A DNA stretch of 64,000 bases from Mesobacillus jeotgali (GCF_002874535.1 NZ_CP025025.1:1659526-1723525); one strand, 5' to 3'; positions 49,768 to 60,129 are shown, counted from the stretch's first letter. Notes: generated by a model from the letters alone, not told the origin. Numbers and translations: made by a program.

Positions 49768-50335
49768 TATTAAGTTAAAAAGAAAATATGGTGACCGGGC
49801 TGATTGGCGCCGTGTCGTTCAAAGGGAATTCATTCAGGATTTCTTAGATGAAGATGGTTTTAAGGGTCACGTTACCATGTTAAAGGTGATTAAAATAAGT
49901 GAACCATTATATGTCCAATACGGGGATAAAAAAGTCTGTATAGTAGACGAAGGCTATACCTGGCTGCAACATTTCCCTGAGGGTGCACGTCATTCGGTCA
50001 CTACAATGTTTGACGCTGCCGGGGAGATTGTCCAATGGTATATTGATATTTGCAATGGTAATGGTATTGATAATAGTCGTCCGTGGATGGACGATCTCTT
50101 TTTGGACATCATTATCCTGCCTACAGGAGAAGTTTTTCATAAAGATGCCGATGAACTAGAGTCAGCTTTAACATCTGGTGTTATTGATGAGGAACTATAT
50201 CATATCGCTATCTCTGAGGCTGATGCTATAGGCAAGCAGGTCGAAGCGAATGAATTTGATTTACTGCATTTAACAAAGGTACATAAAGAGTGTTTGGAAT
50301 CGAATCCGAATTATCGAAGGATTCGAGGTGTGTAA
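49760..50335 (+). CDS. DUF402 (Ntdp-like) protein
   Basis: A 191-residue DUF402 protein, with YTWLQHFPEGARHSVTTMFD, GEIVQWYIDICNGNGID and LFLDIIILPTGEVFHKDADE. The family includes nucleoside tri/diphosphatases (Ntdp) with metal-binding Asp/Glu residues such as the DLFLDI segment. It overlaps the previous gene by 8 bp and ends 2 bp before the next, so it is in an operon. Confidence 0.82.
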   Translation: MNDIKLKRKYGDRADWRRVVQREFIQDFLDEDGFKGHVTMLKVIKISEPLYVQYGDKKVCIVDEGYTWLQHFPEGARHSVTTMFDAAGEIVQWYIDICNGNGIDNSRPWMDDLFLDIIILPTGEVFHKDADELESALTSGVIDEELYHIAISEADAIGKQVEANEFDLLHLTKVHKECLESNPNYRRIRGV

Positions 50336-50337
50336 AA

Positions 50338-50670
50338 GTGTTTGTGAAGATATATAGTTACCATGTAAAGTCAGGTAAAGAACAGGAATACCTGAAAATC
50401 CAGGAAGAAACTGAGAAGATTTATTCTAGATTTCTAGACAAAAAGGCACTGCATCTCCAAGGCATGACAGATAAAACGAAATGGCTTGAGATACACATCT
50501 ATAACAATGAAGATATTTATAAAGACACCATTCAAATCATAGACCAACAACCCGAAATAACGGTTTTGTTTAAGCGGTTTCGTGAAGTCATCACTTCATT
50601 TGAGGAAATCTCAGAAGAAAACTACCATCTGGTTGATTTAAGAGCAAATCGCAAACAGGATGGGGATTAA
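50338..50670 (+). CDS. Hypothetical protein, possibly ABM-like ferredoxin fold
   Basis: A 110-residue protein, start GTG at 50338 after CGAGGTG. The pattern FVKIYSYHVKSGKEQEYLKI then KWLEIHIYNN looks like a dimeric alpha/beta-barrel (antibiotic monooxygenase-like) fold but lacks a clear signature. Ends 1 bp before the next start. Confidence 0.55.
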   Translation: MFVKIYSYHVKSGKEQEYLKIQEETEKIYSRFLDKKALHLQGMTDKTKWLEIHIYNNEDIYKDTIQIIDQQPEITVLFKRFREVITSFEEISEENYHLVDLRANRKQDGD

Positions 50671-50671
50671 G

Positions 50672-51084
50672 ATGAAAAAACTTAGTAAAGGGTTACTTGT
50701 GATTTTACTTTCCATTGCAGGCTGCAGTGAGAGTTTTGATCCGCAGCTCACGAGGATAGATGTGCAGAAGATATCTGAAGAGGGGATGAAAGATCGTGAA
50801 GAAATAACCATTGCCTCAATTGAAAGGCTGAAAAAGATTCAGCAAGCCTTCGATAAAATTAAGTGGTCGCCTAACACGAAAGTTGAAATGGCAAGAAAAG
50901 AAGGTATGATGGCCACTTTCTTTATCCAGGAAGAAAAGAATATGCCTGAAAGATTATATCATTATCGGATCTGGTTTAAAGAGGGAACGGCTAAGTCAGC
51001 GACAAGGAAAATGAGGGTTACGGAAGGTTAACAGATAAAGAGATGGTCAAGGTTCTTGAAATACAATTGTTGGCTGGGGAATAG
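50672..51084 (+). pseudogene. Lipoprotein gene with a C-terminal frameshift
   Basis: ATG at 50672 opens MKKLSKGLLVILLSIAGCSE, a lipoprotein signal with lipobox SIAGC (Cys18). The frame ends at 51031 with an unnatural KSATRKMRVTEG tail. In the next frame, from about 50994, VSDKENEGYGRLTDKEMVKV, LEIQLLAGE continues to a TAG at 51084, which is what a globular C-terminus would look like. One base lost around 50990-50994 explains it. The protein may still be made in truncated form. Confidence 0.68.
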
Positions 51085-51095
51085 GTGACATAACA

Positions 51096-51485
51096 ATGAA
51101 AAGCAAGAAAGAAAATTTGATTACAATTCTGCTATATATAGTATTTATGTTAGGTCTGCTAGTAGTGATGAGCATAGTATTAATAGATATAGATACTCCG
51201 AACTCCTTAAGATTTGTGATTGGGTTTGTTATATTCTTGCTTTTATTTGGGCTTTTTCAAATGATCCTCATCGTTATAAATGTTAAGAAGCTGCCTGGGT
51301 TTGATATTAAAAGACGGATATTTAGATTCGCGGGGACTTTTGTATTCCTGATGTCAGTATCTTATACATCAAATTATTTATTTTGGCCAGAGCGGCTTGA
51401 TAACCTGGACTTTGGAGCTCCTCTCGGAATGGCTCTTGGCCTCACCTTTTATGATCTATTGTTTAAAAAAAGTGAGGAGGGGTAG
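51096..51485 (+). CDS. Hypothetical four-span membrane protein
   Basis: A 129-residue protein with hydrophobic segments at about 8-28, 40-62, 76-93 and 105-120. ATAGGTGACAT precedes the ATG. Not recognised. Last gene of the co-oriented accessory series. Confidence 0.6.
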   Translation: MKSKKENLITILLYIVFMLGLLVVMSIVLIDIDTPNSLRFVIGFVIFLLLFGLFQMILIVINVKKLPGFDIKRRIFRFAGTFVFLMSVSYTSNYLFWPERLDNLDFGAPLGMALGLTFYDLLFKKSEEG

Positions 51486-51513
51486 AGTCGCGCTGTTTCT
51501 CCTCAACTTAAAA

Positions 51514-52053
51514 CTAACTAACAGTATTAAACGCAGGTGGATACTTAATTTTTCCTTGTAATCCACTCAATGAGCCTTTCTTTAGCTCAAGAGCCATGAA
51601 GACTTCCTCAGGCACAGGGAAAGGAGATTTTATCCCAAATTGGCTGGCTGGTGAAAAGCCAAAACGAGGGTAAAAGTTCGGATGGCCAAGAACAAATATA
51701 TGATCATATTCCAAAGCCTTGCATGCTTTGATTCCTTCGTTAACGAGGGCAGAACCAATGCCGCTATTTTGATAATCTGGTTTCACCGCCATTGGTGCAA
51801 GACCTAAAGTAGGAACTGTTCCTTGATCGGTAACAAGATGAATGGTGCTAAAAAGTATATGTCCAATTATTTCACCATCACGCATGGCCGCTACGAGACT
51901 TAAGTCAGAGATAAAGTTATCTGAATCACGTATAAGTTCGATTAAATTAGCTTCATTCTCTCCATTCACAAAAGCCTTTAGATTGATCTCCCTAATCACA
52001 GTGAAATCAACTGTCTCTTCTTTGCGAATGATGTAATCAATCTTCTCTTTCAT
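51514..52053 (-). CDS. GNAT-family N-acetyltransferase (YhbS-like)
   Basis: A 179-residue GNAT of the COG3153 type, with LGLAPMAVKPDYQNSGIGSA (motif A) and HPNFYPRFGFSPAS (motif B). Start ATG at 52053 after GGAGGG; the longer open frame has no site. Substrate unknown. Confidence 0.87.
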   Translation of the reverse strand: MKEKIDYIIRKEETVDFTVIREINLKAFVNGENEANLIELIRDSDNFISDLSLVAAMRDGEIIGHILFSTIHLVTDQGTVPTLGLAPMAVKPDYQNSGIGSALVNEGIKACKALEYDHIFVLGHPNFYPRFGFSPASQFGIKSPFPVPEEVFMALELKKGSLSGLQGKIKYPPAFNTVS

Positions 52054-52081
52054 ATTTCTTATACTCCCTCCATACCAGGTT

Positions 52082-52573
52082 TCACGTTTTAGATTCAGAG
52101 TCAGTAAATTCTTTATAATATTGCCTTTCATTTTCACCAGATATTGAGTCTATATTATTTAACAATGGAATGAGAAAGTCTTTTTTACGATTAATCTCCT
52201 CTTTGTTATTAGAGTAGTCCACATCATTTCCTATATTTACAGCTATTTGATGGTAGTCATCTGCAAGCGAATCAAGCATTACTCCAATCATTGATATTTT
52301 TCCATTCATCATATGGTATTGTCTGCTAAGGCGAGTTAGTTCTCCAATGTGAGAGGCTAAAGTGAATTCCCCATTCTTTTCCTGCAAGGTTTTGACCCAA
52401 ATATTTGGGTCGCCATCATGTTCAAGCAAAAATTGGGTATCCTTTACTGTCCGTTGAAAATTGTAACCCAATTGACTCTCAAAATCTGCAATTCTGTTGT
52501 ACTGATAAATAGTCATGAAAATCAGTAAAGCTATGAGAGCAAAATTAATGTAGATGATTTGTTTCGCTTTCAA
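52082..52573 (-). CDS. Hypothetical single-span membrane protein
   Basis: A 163-residue protein with one N-terminal hydrophobic helix (about 6-22) and an extracytoplasmic helical domain. TTG start at 52573 after GGGGAT. Not recognised. Followed 28 bp later by the GNAT gene, likely one transcript. Confidence 0.6.
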   Translation of the reverse strand: MKAKQIIYINFALIALLIFMTIYQYNRIADFESQLGYNFQRTVKDTQFLLEHDGDPNIWVKTLQEKNGEFTLASHIGELTRLSRQYHMMNGKISMIGVMLDSLADDYHQIAVNIGNDVDYSNNKEEINRKKDFLIPLLNNIDSISGENERQYYKEFTDSESKT

Positions 52574-52741
52574 TAGAAATCCCCATCACTAGAATTAGAA
52601 TTATTTTAACAGTTATTACCTAAAAATGGAATTAAATCTTTTGCCTATTTTATATTTCAATTCTTTCACTAAATGACTGATTATCTGTTATGATAAAAGC
52701 TGGCTTTTTTGCCGGAATTAATTTTTTTGAGGAGAACCTTA

Positions 52742-54670
52742 ATGAAAAAAAACCTTCCATTTACCATTACCAAGAATGATACGTTCTTCGATTTGTTAGG
52801 GGATTACATTGGTGATGTCTTTTACGATATATTGCCTGAAAAGGGCTATGAACTCCGTGATGAGCAGATTTATATGGCCTTCCAAGTGGAGCAGGCCTTC
52901 AAGAATAAAGGAATTGTTTTCGCCGAAGCTGGCGTAGGCACCGGTAAAACATTCGTCTATCTCATTTATGCCATTCTATACGCAAGATACATGGGTAAGC
53001 CGGCGATTGTCTCCTGCTCGGACGAAACACTGATTGAGCAGCTCGTTAAAGAGGGCGGTGATATCGAAAAACTCGAAAAAGCGCTCGGGTTGAAGGTCGA
53101 TGTCCGATTGGCAAAAGCAAGAGAGCAATATGTGTGCGTGAAAAAGCTTGATGACCTTTCAAACACCTCGGATGTAAAAGAAATCCTTGACGTCCATGAT
53201 CAGTTGCCAGATTTCATCTTTGATGAAGGGATTTCAATGAATTCATTCACTCGCTATGGTGACCGAAAGGAATATCCATGGGTGACAAATGAAAATTGGG
53301 CTTCAATGGCCTGGGATCCACTTCAGCAATGCTCAACATGCAGTTGGCGCCACCGTTGCGGCCAAACATTGAACCGTGATTACTATCGCCATGCCGGCGA
53401 TTTGATTATTTGCTCACATGATTTTTACATGGAGCATGTCTGGACGAAAGATTCCCGTAAAAGGGAAGGGCAGATGCCATTGCTTCCAGAAGCAAGTACC
53501 GTGATTTTTGATGAGGGCCACTTGCTTGAATTTGCAGCTCAAAAAGGACTAACATACCGATTCAACTCACAAACTTTGACCACTGTCCTGACAGGATATA
53601 TGCACCAGGACGTTCGAGAGGAATCACTGTATTTAATTGAGGATATATTAGAGCTTCATGATTCATGGTTTGACCTTTTGGTTGAAAACTCATCTGCGAT
53701 AGAAGGTTCTAATCGAAAAGAAGTACCGATGCTATCAAATATCAGGAAAACTGCAGAAACACTAGAGAAAAAGGTTAGCGATTTAATGGACCAGCTGGTG
53801 TTTGACGCGGAAATGTTCCTGATTGACGAATACCATTTAAAAATCATGGAAGAGTATCTCGAGTTTTTCGCATACGGTCTTTCCGTTTTCTTGAAGAATG
53901 ACGAAGGGATTTTCTGGCTGGAAGAGAATGAAGTGCAAACATCTCTAGTCATCATGCCTCGACTAGTTGAGGATATATTGAAAAAAGAAGTATTTTCACA
54001 AAATATCCCGTTTGTATTTTCTTCAGCCACCTTGTCTCAAGCCGGGGATTTCAACTATATTGCGAAAAGCCTGGGGATCGAAAAATACTCCTCCTTTACT
54101 GTAGAGTCACCATTTGATTATGAAGAACAAATGGAATTGGTGGCACACATCGAGGATGATGAAATGAAGAAATGGATCAAAATAGGGGACGACCTTATAA
54201 GCAGCAATGGCAGCTCGCTTGTTTTGTTCTCTTCCATGCAGGAAATGGAACGATTCCGGATGTGGTCTGAAAAACAAGAATGGAGTTTTTCTATCTTGTT
54301 TGAAGGAGACCGTGAAATCAGTGAAACCGTAAAGGAATTCCAGAATGACATCGAGGCGGTTTTATGTTCCTTCAGTTTATGGGAAGGACTGGACGTACCT
54401 GGAGAGTCACTGGTTCAAGTCATCATTGCTTCATTGCCATTCCCGCCTCATGATCCAGTCTTCCAGGCGAAAAGAAAGCATGCGGATAATCCAACTGCTG
54501 ATGTAGATATACCATATATGCTCCTGCGCCTAAGACAGGGAATGGGCCGATTGATCAGAACCAATCAAGATAGCGGAACCGTACATGTGTGGCTTACTCA
54601 AAATCAAAAAGCTGCGTACTATGAAGAGTTAAAAGGTGTACTGCCTGTTCAAGATATTCAATGGAAATAG
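52742..54670 (+). CDS. YpvA/DinG-type superfamily 2 helicase with Fe-S cysteines
   Basis: A 642-residue XPD/DinG-like helicase. Walker A GVGTGKT (about residue 64), then four cysteines as in XPD-type Fe-S domains (YVCVKK, then CSTCSWRHRCG), DEGH box VIFDEGHLLEF, and the C-terminal helicase lobe with SFSLWEGLDVPGESL and RLRQGMGRLIRT. Length equals B. subtilis YpvA. It probably unwinds DNA during repair. ATG at 52742 follows GAGGAG; a TATGAT at 52689-52694 is a candidate -10. Confidence 0.88.
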   Translation: MKKNLPFTITKNDTFFDLLGDYIGDVFYDILPEKGYELRDEQIYMAFQVEQAFKNKGIVFAEAGVGTGKTFVYLIYAILYARYMGKPAIVSCSDETLIEQLVKEGGDIEKLEKALGLKVDVRLAKAREQYVCVKKLDDLSNTSDVKEILDVHDQLPDFIFDEGISMNSFTRYGDRKEYPWVTNENWASMAWDPLQQCSTCSWRHRCGQTLNRDYYRHAGDLIICSHDFYMEHVWTKDSRKREGQMPLLPEASTVIFDEGHLLEFAAQKGLTYRFNSQTLTTVLTGYMHQDVREESLYLIEDILELHDSWFDLLVENSSAIEGSNRKEVPMLSNIRKTAETLEKKVSDLMDQLVFDAEMFLIDEYHLKIMEEYLEFFAYGLSVFLKNDEGIFWLEENEVQTSLVIMPRLVEDILKKEVFSQNIPFVFSSATLSQAGDFNYIAKSLGIEKYSSFTVESPFDYEEQMELVAHIEDDEMKKWIKIGDDLISSNGSSLVLFSSMQEMERFRMWSEKQEWSFSILFEGDREISETVKEFQNDIEAVLCSFSLWEGLDVPGESLVQVIIASLPFPPHDPVFQAKRKHADNPTADVDIPYMLLRLRQGMGRLIRTNQDSGTVHVWLTQNQKAAYYEELKGVLPVQDIQWK

Positions 54671-54706
54671 AAAAATCCCGAAAGGACTAATCCTTTCGGG
54701 ATTTTT
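54671..54706. terminator. Bidirectional terminator
   Basis: AAAAATCCCGAAAGGA (54671-54686) pairs with TCCTTTCGGGATTTTT (54691-54706) around CTAA. It serves the helicase gene and the convergent small gene. Confidence 0.93.
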
Positions 54707-54716
54707 CAGGTAGGTG

Positions 54717-54920
54717 TTAGTCTCTGCAACCGCACTTTCTGCGGCGGCGGTCACGATCGTCATCTCGATCATCCCTAGCACCGGCTACTAAATCCTCGAT
54801 CAAACAACGGCGCACAGCACGGCAAAGGTCATCAAAGTCAACAGTTGCCCTGACTCTGTCTCTGTCACGGTTAGGGTAAAATACGCCTGCTACATCATTG
54901 TCATTACGATTGTATCCCAT
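54717..54920 (-). CDS. Small Arg/Asp-rich, Cys-terminated protein, possibly spore-coat related
   Basis: A 67-residue protein. The C-terminus is a run of Arg and Asp (DDRDDDRDRRRRKCGCRD) with a CxC motif; the N-terminal half has FDDLCRAVRRCLIEDLVAG. ATG at 54920 after AAAGGAGT. The composition recalls small spore-coat proteins of Bacillus, but I recognise no specific family. Own promoter likely; shares a terminator with the helicase gene. Confidence 0.6.
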   Translation of the reverse strand: MGYNRNDNDVAGVFYPNRDRDRVRATVDFDDLCRAVRRCLIEDLVAGARDDRDDDRDRRRRKCGCRD

Positions 54921-55054
54921 TAGAAACTCAACTCCTTTCCATAATGAAAGATACTTACACAATATCTTATGTGGAGAGGGACAAGTTGTTAGGGTCTCTA
55001 CCTATTTTTCTCATAAATGTGCTGGTCTCATATGATAAAAGTTTAATAGAAAGA

Positions 55055-55084
55055 AAAAAAGCAAGCGAAGCTGCTTGCTTTTTT
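55055..55084 (-). terminator. lexA terminator
   Basis: AAAAAAGCAAGC (55055-55066) pairs with GCTTGCTTTTTT (55073-55084). It overlaps the lexA stop codon by 2 bp. Confidence 0.88.
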
Positions 55085-55706
55085 AATGCATATGACGATA
55101 TACACCGATAACTTTTCCAAGTATGGATACGTTACGAAGGATGATAGGGTCCATCGTAGGGTTTTCAGGCTGGAGCCTGAAATAATCCTTTTCCTTGAAG
55201 AAACGCTTAACTGTTGCCTCATCATCCTCTGTCATCGCTACAACAATGTCCCCGTTATTTGCCGTCTTTTGCTGTTTAACAATAACATAGTCACCGTCGA
55301 GGATGCCTGCTTCAATCATACTGTCACCCATGATTTCCAGCATGAAAACCTGCTCATCATGTGGAACAAGGCGGTCAGGAAGAGGGAAGTACTCTTCTAC
55401 ATTTTCTATGGCCGTGATCGGCATACCAGCTGTTACTTTACCGACAACAGGTACGTTCACCACATTATATTTAGGAATGCGGCTATCTTCTTCTATTTCC
55501 AGAATTTCAATTGCACGCGGCTTGGTAGGATCACGTCGGATCAAGCCTTTGCTCTCAAGTCTTGCAAGGTGTCCATGGACAGTGGAGCTTGATGCAAGCC
55601 CAACAGCTTCACCGATTTCGCGTACGGATGGCGGATACCCTTTTTTCTTGACTTCGCCTTTTATGAATTCAAATATATCTTGTTGCCGCTTCGATAACTT
55701 TGTCAT
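55083..55706 (-). CDS. lexA: LexA SOS repressor
   Basis: A 207-residue LexA (DinR). The N-terminal winged helix begins [20 protein letters not shown], with recognition helix region [20 protein letters not shown]. The autocleavage site is A-G in VTAGMPITA, and the Ser/Lys dyad is in GDSMIEAG and EATVKRFF. Start ATG at 55706 follows CGAGGTG. Divergent from yneA, with three SOS boxes between them. DNA damage causes RecA-assisted self-cleavage and derepression. Confidence 0.97.
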   Translation of the reverse strand: MTKLSKRQQDIFEFIKGEVKKKGYPPSVREIGEAVGLASSSTVHGHLARLESKGLIRRDPTKPRAIEILEIEEDSRIPKYNVVNVPVVGKVTAGMPITAIENVEEYFPLPDRLVPHDEQVFMLEIMGDSMIEAGILDGDYVIVKQQKTANNGDIVVAMTEDDEATVKRFFKEKDYFRLQPENPTMDPIILRNVSILGKVIGVYRHMH

Positions 55707-55763
55707 ATTCACGCACCTCGTATATTTTCTTGTCCTAATTATACCATGTCTACTCCACAGATA

Positions 55764-55844
55764 CAAACATAAGTTCGAATTTTTAGATTGACACGAAACA
55801 AATGTTCGATTTATAATGAAATCAACTAGTCGAACATACATTCG
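55764..55844. promoter_or_regulatory. Three SOS (LexA) boxes between lexA and yneA, with yneA promoter
   Basis: Boxes resembling CGAACN4GTTCG: CAAACATAAGTTCG (55764-55777), GAAACAAATGTTCG (55795-55808) and CGAACATACATTCG (55831-55844), each with one mismatch. The yneA promoter TTGACA (55788-55793)-18 bp-TATAAT (55812-55817) has a box in its spacer and another downstream of it; the third lies toward lexA. Same design as in B. subtilis. Confidence 0.88.
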
Positions 55845-55860
55845 TTAAGGGGTGCCGTAA

Positions 55861-56175
55861 ATGAAAAAACTATGGGAAAACTATTCATATGCCTTGATCC
55901 TGATTGCAGTCAGCTTAATCTTTTCATTGGTAGCAAAAGCGCAATTAAATAACGAAGATGCATACATAACTGTTACTATAGAAGAAGGACAATCACTGTG
56001 GGAAATTGCAGAGGTGTTTGCTGGCGAACATAATTTTACCGAAAATGAATTCGTCAGCTGGGTAGAAAAAGAAAACGGAATTATTGGGGAAATTGTCTTT
56101 CCGGGAGATGAACTGGTAATCCCTGTTGTGGCTGATCAGATGGAGCCTACCCAGATTGCCGGAGCAGAAAGATAG
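55861..56175 (+). CDS. yneA: YneA, SOS-induced cell-division inhibitor with LysM domain
   Basis: A 104-residue protein with one N-terminal membrane helix (about 10-27) and an extracellular LysM-like domain (VTIEEGQSLWEIAEVFAGEH ... VFPGDELVIPV). YneA delays septation during SOS in Bacillus. AAGGGGTG precedes the ATG, and SOS boxes lie directly upstream. First gene of yneA-yneB-ynzC. Confidence 0.94.
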   Translation: MKKLWENYSYALILIAVSLIFSLVAKAQLNNEDAYITVTIEEGQSLWEIAEVFAGEHNFTENEFVSWVEKENGIIGEIVFPGDELVIPVVADQMEPTQIAGAER

Positions 56176-56190
56176 ATTTGACTGGAATAA

Positions 56191-56844
<654 letters not shown>

Positions 56845-56922
56845 CGAAGCTCTATTCTTGTAAAATCGCAAGAATTTTAGTAAGATGTCATTTGACGTAA
56901 TTTTTTACAAAGGAGCTTTACA

Positions 56923-57156
56923 ATGCTATCAAGTGATAAAATTGCTAGGATCAATGAACTGGCAAGGAAAGCAAAATCATCCAAGTTGACGGAAGAGGAA
57001 GCAAAGGAACAGACGAAGCTTCGTGCAGAATATCTCCAGTCTTTCAGGTCTTCTATGCTCAATACACTTAAAGGTGTTACCATAGTGGATCCAGAAGGCA
57101 ATGACGTTACTCCTGATAAGCTCAAGGAAGAAAAAACGAAGAATAAGCTTCATTAA
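56923..57156 (+). CDS. ynzC: YnzC, DUF896 protein
   Basis: A 77-residue DUF896 protein: [20 protein letters not shown], then [16 protein letters not shown], a two-helix bundle known from YnzC structures. Function unknown; part of the SOS operon. AAGGAGC precedes the ATG. Terminator at 57171. Confidence 0.94.
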   Translation: MLSSDKIARINELARKAKSSKLTEEEAKEQTKLRAEYLQSFRSSMLNTLKGVTIVDPEGNDVTPDKLKEEKTKNKLH

Positions 57157-57170
57157 ATATATACTAATTT

Positions 57171-57206
57171 GGAATACATGCGACATGTATTCCATTTTTA
57201 TTTTTT
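57171..57206 (+). terminator. Terminator of the yneA-ynzC operon
   Basis: GGAATACATG (57171-57180) pairs with CATGTATTCC (57184-57193) around CGA, then ATTTTTATTTTTT. From 57207 to 57420 the sequence is AT-rich, and I see no gene or other clear site. Confidence 0.88.
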
Positions 57207-57420
57207 GAACTTATGATAAATATTCCACTAGTTTGTTTCATCTCACTAAATAAGTGGAAATTAGACTAAGGAAAGATACATAAATAGTTAAGGCTTTGTA
57301 CTGAAAAAGCACTACTATGCAATTATTTTGCACCCCCAAAGGCTTTCATTTACATATCGACAGCGAGTTTGTGTCAAAATAAATAACAATACGGCCATTT
57401 CTGTCTCCTTCAGGCACAAT

Positions 57421-57450
57421 TTGTTGTATAATAATTTCTCTCGCTATAAT
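57421..57450 (+). promoter_or_regulatory. Putative tkt promoter
   Basis: TTGTTG (57421-57426)-18 bp-TATAAT (57445-57450) upstream of the transketolase ribosome site. Confidence 0.6.
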
Positions 57451-57490
57451 ATTATGGATGTAGCTAGTACCTATAGAAAGGATGTATATA

Positions 57491-59500
57491 ATGTTTAAAG
57501 AAATTGATATGCTTTCAATTGATTCCATTCGTACCTTATCAATTGATGCAATTGAAAAGGCAAATTCCGGCCACCCAGGCATGCCGATGGGGGCAGCTCC
57601 AATGGCTTACACATTGTGGACTCGTTACATGAACATCAACCCTAAGAACCCAGAATGGTTTAACCGTGACCGTTTTGTATTGTCAGCTGGACATGGTTCA
57701 ATGTTGCTATACAGCTTGCTGCACCTTGCAGGATATGATCTGACAATGGATGATATTAAACAATTCCGCCAATGGGGAAGTAAGACTCCAGGACACCCTG
57801 AGTTTGGCCACACTGCTGGTGTAGACGCAACAACTGGACCGCTTGGCCAGGGGATTGCTATGGCAGTCGGTATGGCAATGGCTGAACGTCACCTTGCTGC
57901 AGTCTATAACAAGGATAACTATAATCTCGTTGATCACTATACATACAGTATCTGCGGTGATGGAGATCTAATGGAGGGTGTATCTGCTGAAGCAGCATCG
58001 CTTGCAGCCCACCTGAAGTTAGGCAGAATGATCGTTCTTTATGATTCAAATGATATTTCTTTGGATGGCGATCTTGATAAGTCATTCTCCGAAAGTGTTG
58101 AAGGCCGCTTCAAGTCATATGGCTGGCAATACATTCGCGTTGAAGACGGGAACAACCTTGAAGAAATCGCAAAAGCAATTGAAGAAGCGAAGACGGATGA
58201 AGACCGTCCAACAATGATTGAAGTCAAGACGATCATTGGATATGGTTCACCTAACCTTTCCGGTAAATCAGATGTTCACGGTGCTCCACTAGGTGCTGAT
58301 GAACTTAAGCTTACCAAGGAAGCTTATAAGTGGACTTTTGAAGAAGACTTCCATGTACCAAGTGAGGTATATGAGCACTTCAAACAGCAAATCGCTGAAA
58401 AAGGTGAACAAGCGGAACAGGCTTGGAACGAGCTTTTCGCAAAATATAAGAGCGAATATCCTGAACTAGGGGTCCAACTTGAAAAGGCAATGAAGGGTGA
58501 GTTAGTTGAAGGATGGGATAAAGACATCCCTGTATACGAAGAAGGAAAGAGTCTAGCGAGCCGTGCTTCCTCTGGAGAAGCGCTTAACGGAATCGCTAAA
58601 AACCTCCCTTACTTAGTCGGCGGATCGGCTGACCTTGCTGGATCAAACAAAACAATGATCAAGGGATCAGGTGACTTTTTCCCAGGTTCATTCGAAGGGC
58701 GTAACATCTGGTTTGGTGTTCGTGAATTCGCTATGGGTGCTGCGATGAACGGTATGGCACTTCACGGTGGACTTAAGGTATTTGGCGGAACATTCTTCGT
58801 GTTCTCCGACTACTTGAAGCCGGCAATCAGACTCGCTGCACTAATGGGATTGCCTGTAACATACGTATTCACACATGACAGTATTGCAGTTGGTGAAGAT
58901 GGACCTACGCACGAACCAGTTGAGCAGCTTGCAGGACTTCGCGCTATGCCAAATCTGTCTGTGATCCGTCCTGCAGACGGCAACGAAACAGCGGCAGCGT
59001 GGAAGCTATCAGTTGAATCAACGAAGACGCCTACAGCTCTTGTGTTGACTCGCCAAAACCTCCCAACGATCAAGGATACTGATAAGAACGCATATGAAGG
59101 CGTTTCTAAAGGTGCTTACGTCATTTCTCCAGCTGGAAAAGACAATGCTGATGCATTGCTTCTAGCAGCAGGTTCAGAAGTAGGCCTTGCAGTGAAAGCC
59201 CAAGAGGCTCTAGCTTCTGAAGGCATCGACGTTGCAGTTGTAAGCATGCCTTCATGGGATCGTTTCGAACAGCAGTCTAAGGAATATAAAGAAAGTGTTA
59301 TTCCTAAGTCTGTCAAGAAGCGCTTAGGAATCGAAATGGGCTCTTCACTTGGCTGGCACCGTTATGTTGGTGACGAAGGAGAAGTGCTTGCAATCGATAC
59401 ATTTGGTGCATCAGCGCCTGGCGAAAAGATCCTGGAAGAGTACGGTTTCTCAGTCAACAATGTTGTCGCTCGCGTTAAAGCACTGCTTGAGCAAAACTAA
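57491..59500 (+). CDS. tkt: Transketolase
   Basis: A 669-residue ThDP enzyme of the pentose phosphate pathway. Motifs: [20 protein letters not shown] at the N-terminus, ThDP motif [20 protein letters not shown], the middle-domain [20 protein letters not shown], and the C-terminal domain with [15 protein letters not shown] (57476-57481) abuts an ATG at 57482; the ATG at 57491 is better spaced. The lexA-yneA-yneB-ynzC-tkt order matches B. subtilis. Confidence 0.97.
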   Translation: MFKEIDMLSIDSIRTLSIDAIEKANSGHPGMPMGAAPMAYTLWTRYMNINPKNPEWFNRDRFVLSAGHGSMLLYSLLHLAGYDLTMDDIKQFRQWGSKTPGHPEFGHTAGVDATTGPLGQGIAMAVGMAMAERHLAAVYNKDNYNLVDHYTYSICGDGDLMEGVSAEAASLAAHLKLGRMIVLYDSNDISLDGDLDKSFSESVEGRFKSYGWQYIRVEDGNNLEEIAKAIEEAKTDEDRPTMIEVKTIIGYGSPNLSGKSDVHGAPLGADELKLTKEAYKWTFEEDFHVPSEVYEHFKQQIAEKGEQAEQAWNELFAKYKSEYPELGVQLEKAMKGELVEGWDKDIPVYEEGKSLASRASSGEALNGIAKNLPYLVGGSADLAGSNKTMIKGSGDFFPGSFEGRNIWFGVREFAMGAAMNGMALHGGLKVFGGTFFVFSDYLKPAIRLAALMGLPVTYVFTHDSIAVGEDGPTHEPVEQLAGLRAMPNLSVIRPADGNETAAAWKLSVESTKTPTALVLTRQNLPTIKDTDKNAYEGVSKGAYVISPAGKDNADALLLAAGSEVGLAVKAQEALASEGIDVAVVSMPSWDRFEQQSKEYKESVIPKSVKKRLGIEMGSSLGWHRYVGDEGEVLAIDTFGASAPGEKILEEYGFSVNNVVARVKALLEQN

Positions 59501-59513
59501 TATTCATTAAATG

Positions 59514-59549
59514 ACGAGTATGGAATCTGATTCCGTACTCGTTTTTTTT
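59514..59549 (+). terminator. tkt terminator
   Basis: ACGAGTATGGAA (59514-59525) pairs with TTCCGTACTCGT (59531-59542, one T-G) around TCTGA, followed by seven Ts. Confidence 0.9.
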
Positions 59550-59665
59550 AGTACCAGTTTGTTCTCCTTGTTTTCCGGGCAAGATAGATTATTGTATTCT
59601 AATGAAGTATGTGGTAAAATTTATATTACGAACAAATGTTCTTATTCAAACAAAGAGGTGTTGTT

Positions 59666-60091
59666 ATGATAACAGGTATTGTTCCTTATCTAGTAACAAA
59701 TGGAAATGGCCAGGAGGCAGTAAAGTTTTATCAGCATGCATTAGGCGCAGAGGTCATCAGTCTGCAGACATTTGGAGATATGCCTCCCAATCCAGAGTAT
59801 CCGCTTCCTGAAGAAGCAAAAGATCGGGTAATGAATGCACAATTGAAAATTGGCACAGCCAGCTTAATGTTATCGGATACTTTTCCCGGCCATCCATACC
59901 AGCTTGGATCCCAGGTAACGATAGCAATATTAGTAAATGATGCAACAGAAGCAAAAGGGATTTTTGAGAAGCTACAGGTGGATGGAAACGTTACGATGCC
60001 TATCCAGGAAACCTTCTGGAGCTCAGCTTATGGCCAGGTGACGGACAAATTTGGCGTGGAGTGGCAAGTATCAACAGAGAGTGAAAAATAA
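59666..60091 (+). CDS. VOC-fold protein (PhnB/YjdN-like)
   Basis: A 141-residue glyoxalase/bleomycin-resistance-fold protein of the PhnB group: ITGIVPYLVTNGNGQEAVKF, KDRVMNAQLKIGTASLMLSD and WSSAYGQVTDKFGVEWQV. Function unknown. ATG at 59666 after AGAGGTG. Confidence 0.82.
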   Translation: MITGIVPYLVTNGNGQEAVKFYQHALGAEVISLQTFGDMPPNPEYPLPEEAKDRVMNAQLKIGTASLMLSDTFPGHPYQLGSQVTIAILVNDATEAKGIFEKLQVDGNVTMPIQETFWSSAYGQVTDKFGVEWQVSTESEK

Positions 60092-60099
60092 AGCAAAGA

Positions 60100-60128
60100 C
60101 CAGGCTGATACTTGCAGCCTGGCTTTTT
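60100..60128. terminator. Terminator between convergent genes
   Basis: CCAGGCTG (60100-60107) pairs with CAGCCTGG (60115-60122), followed by CTTTTT on the plus strand; on the minus strand TCTTTGCTTTATTTTT follows. Confidence 0.82.
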
Positions 60129-60129
60129 A

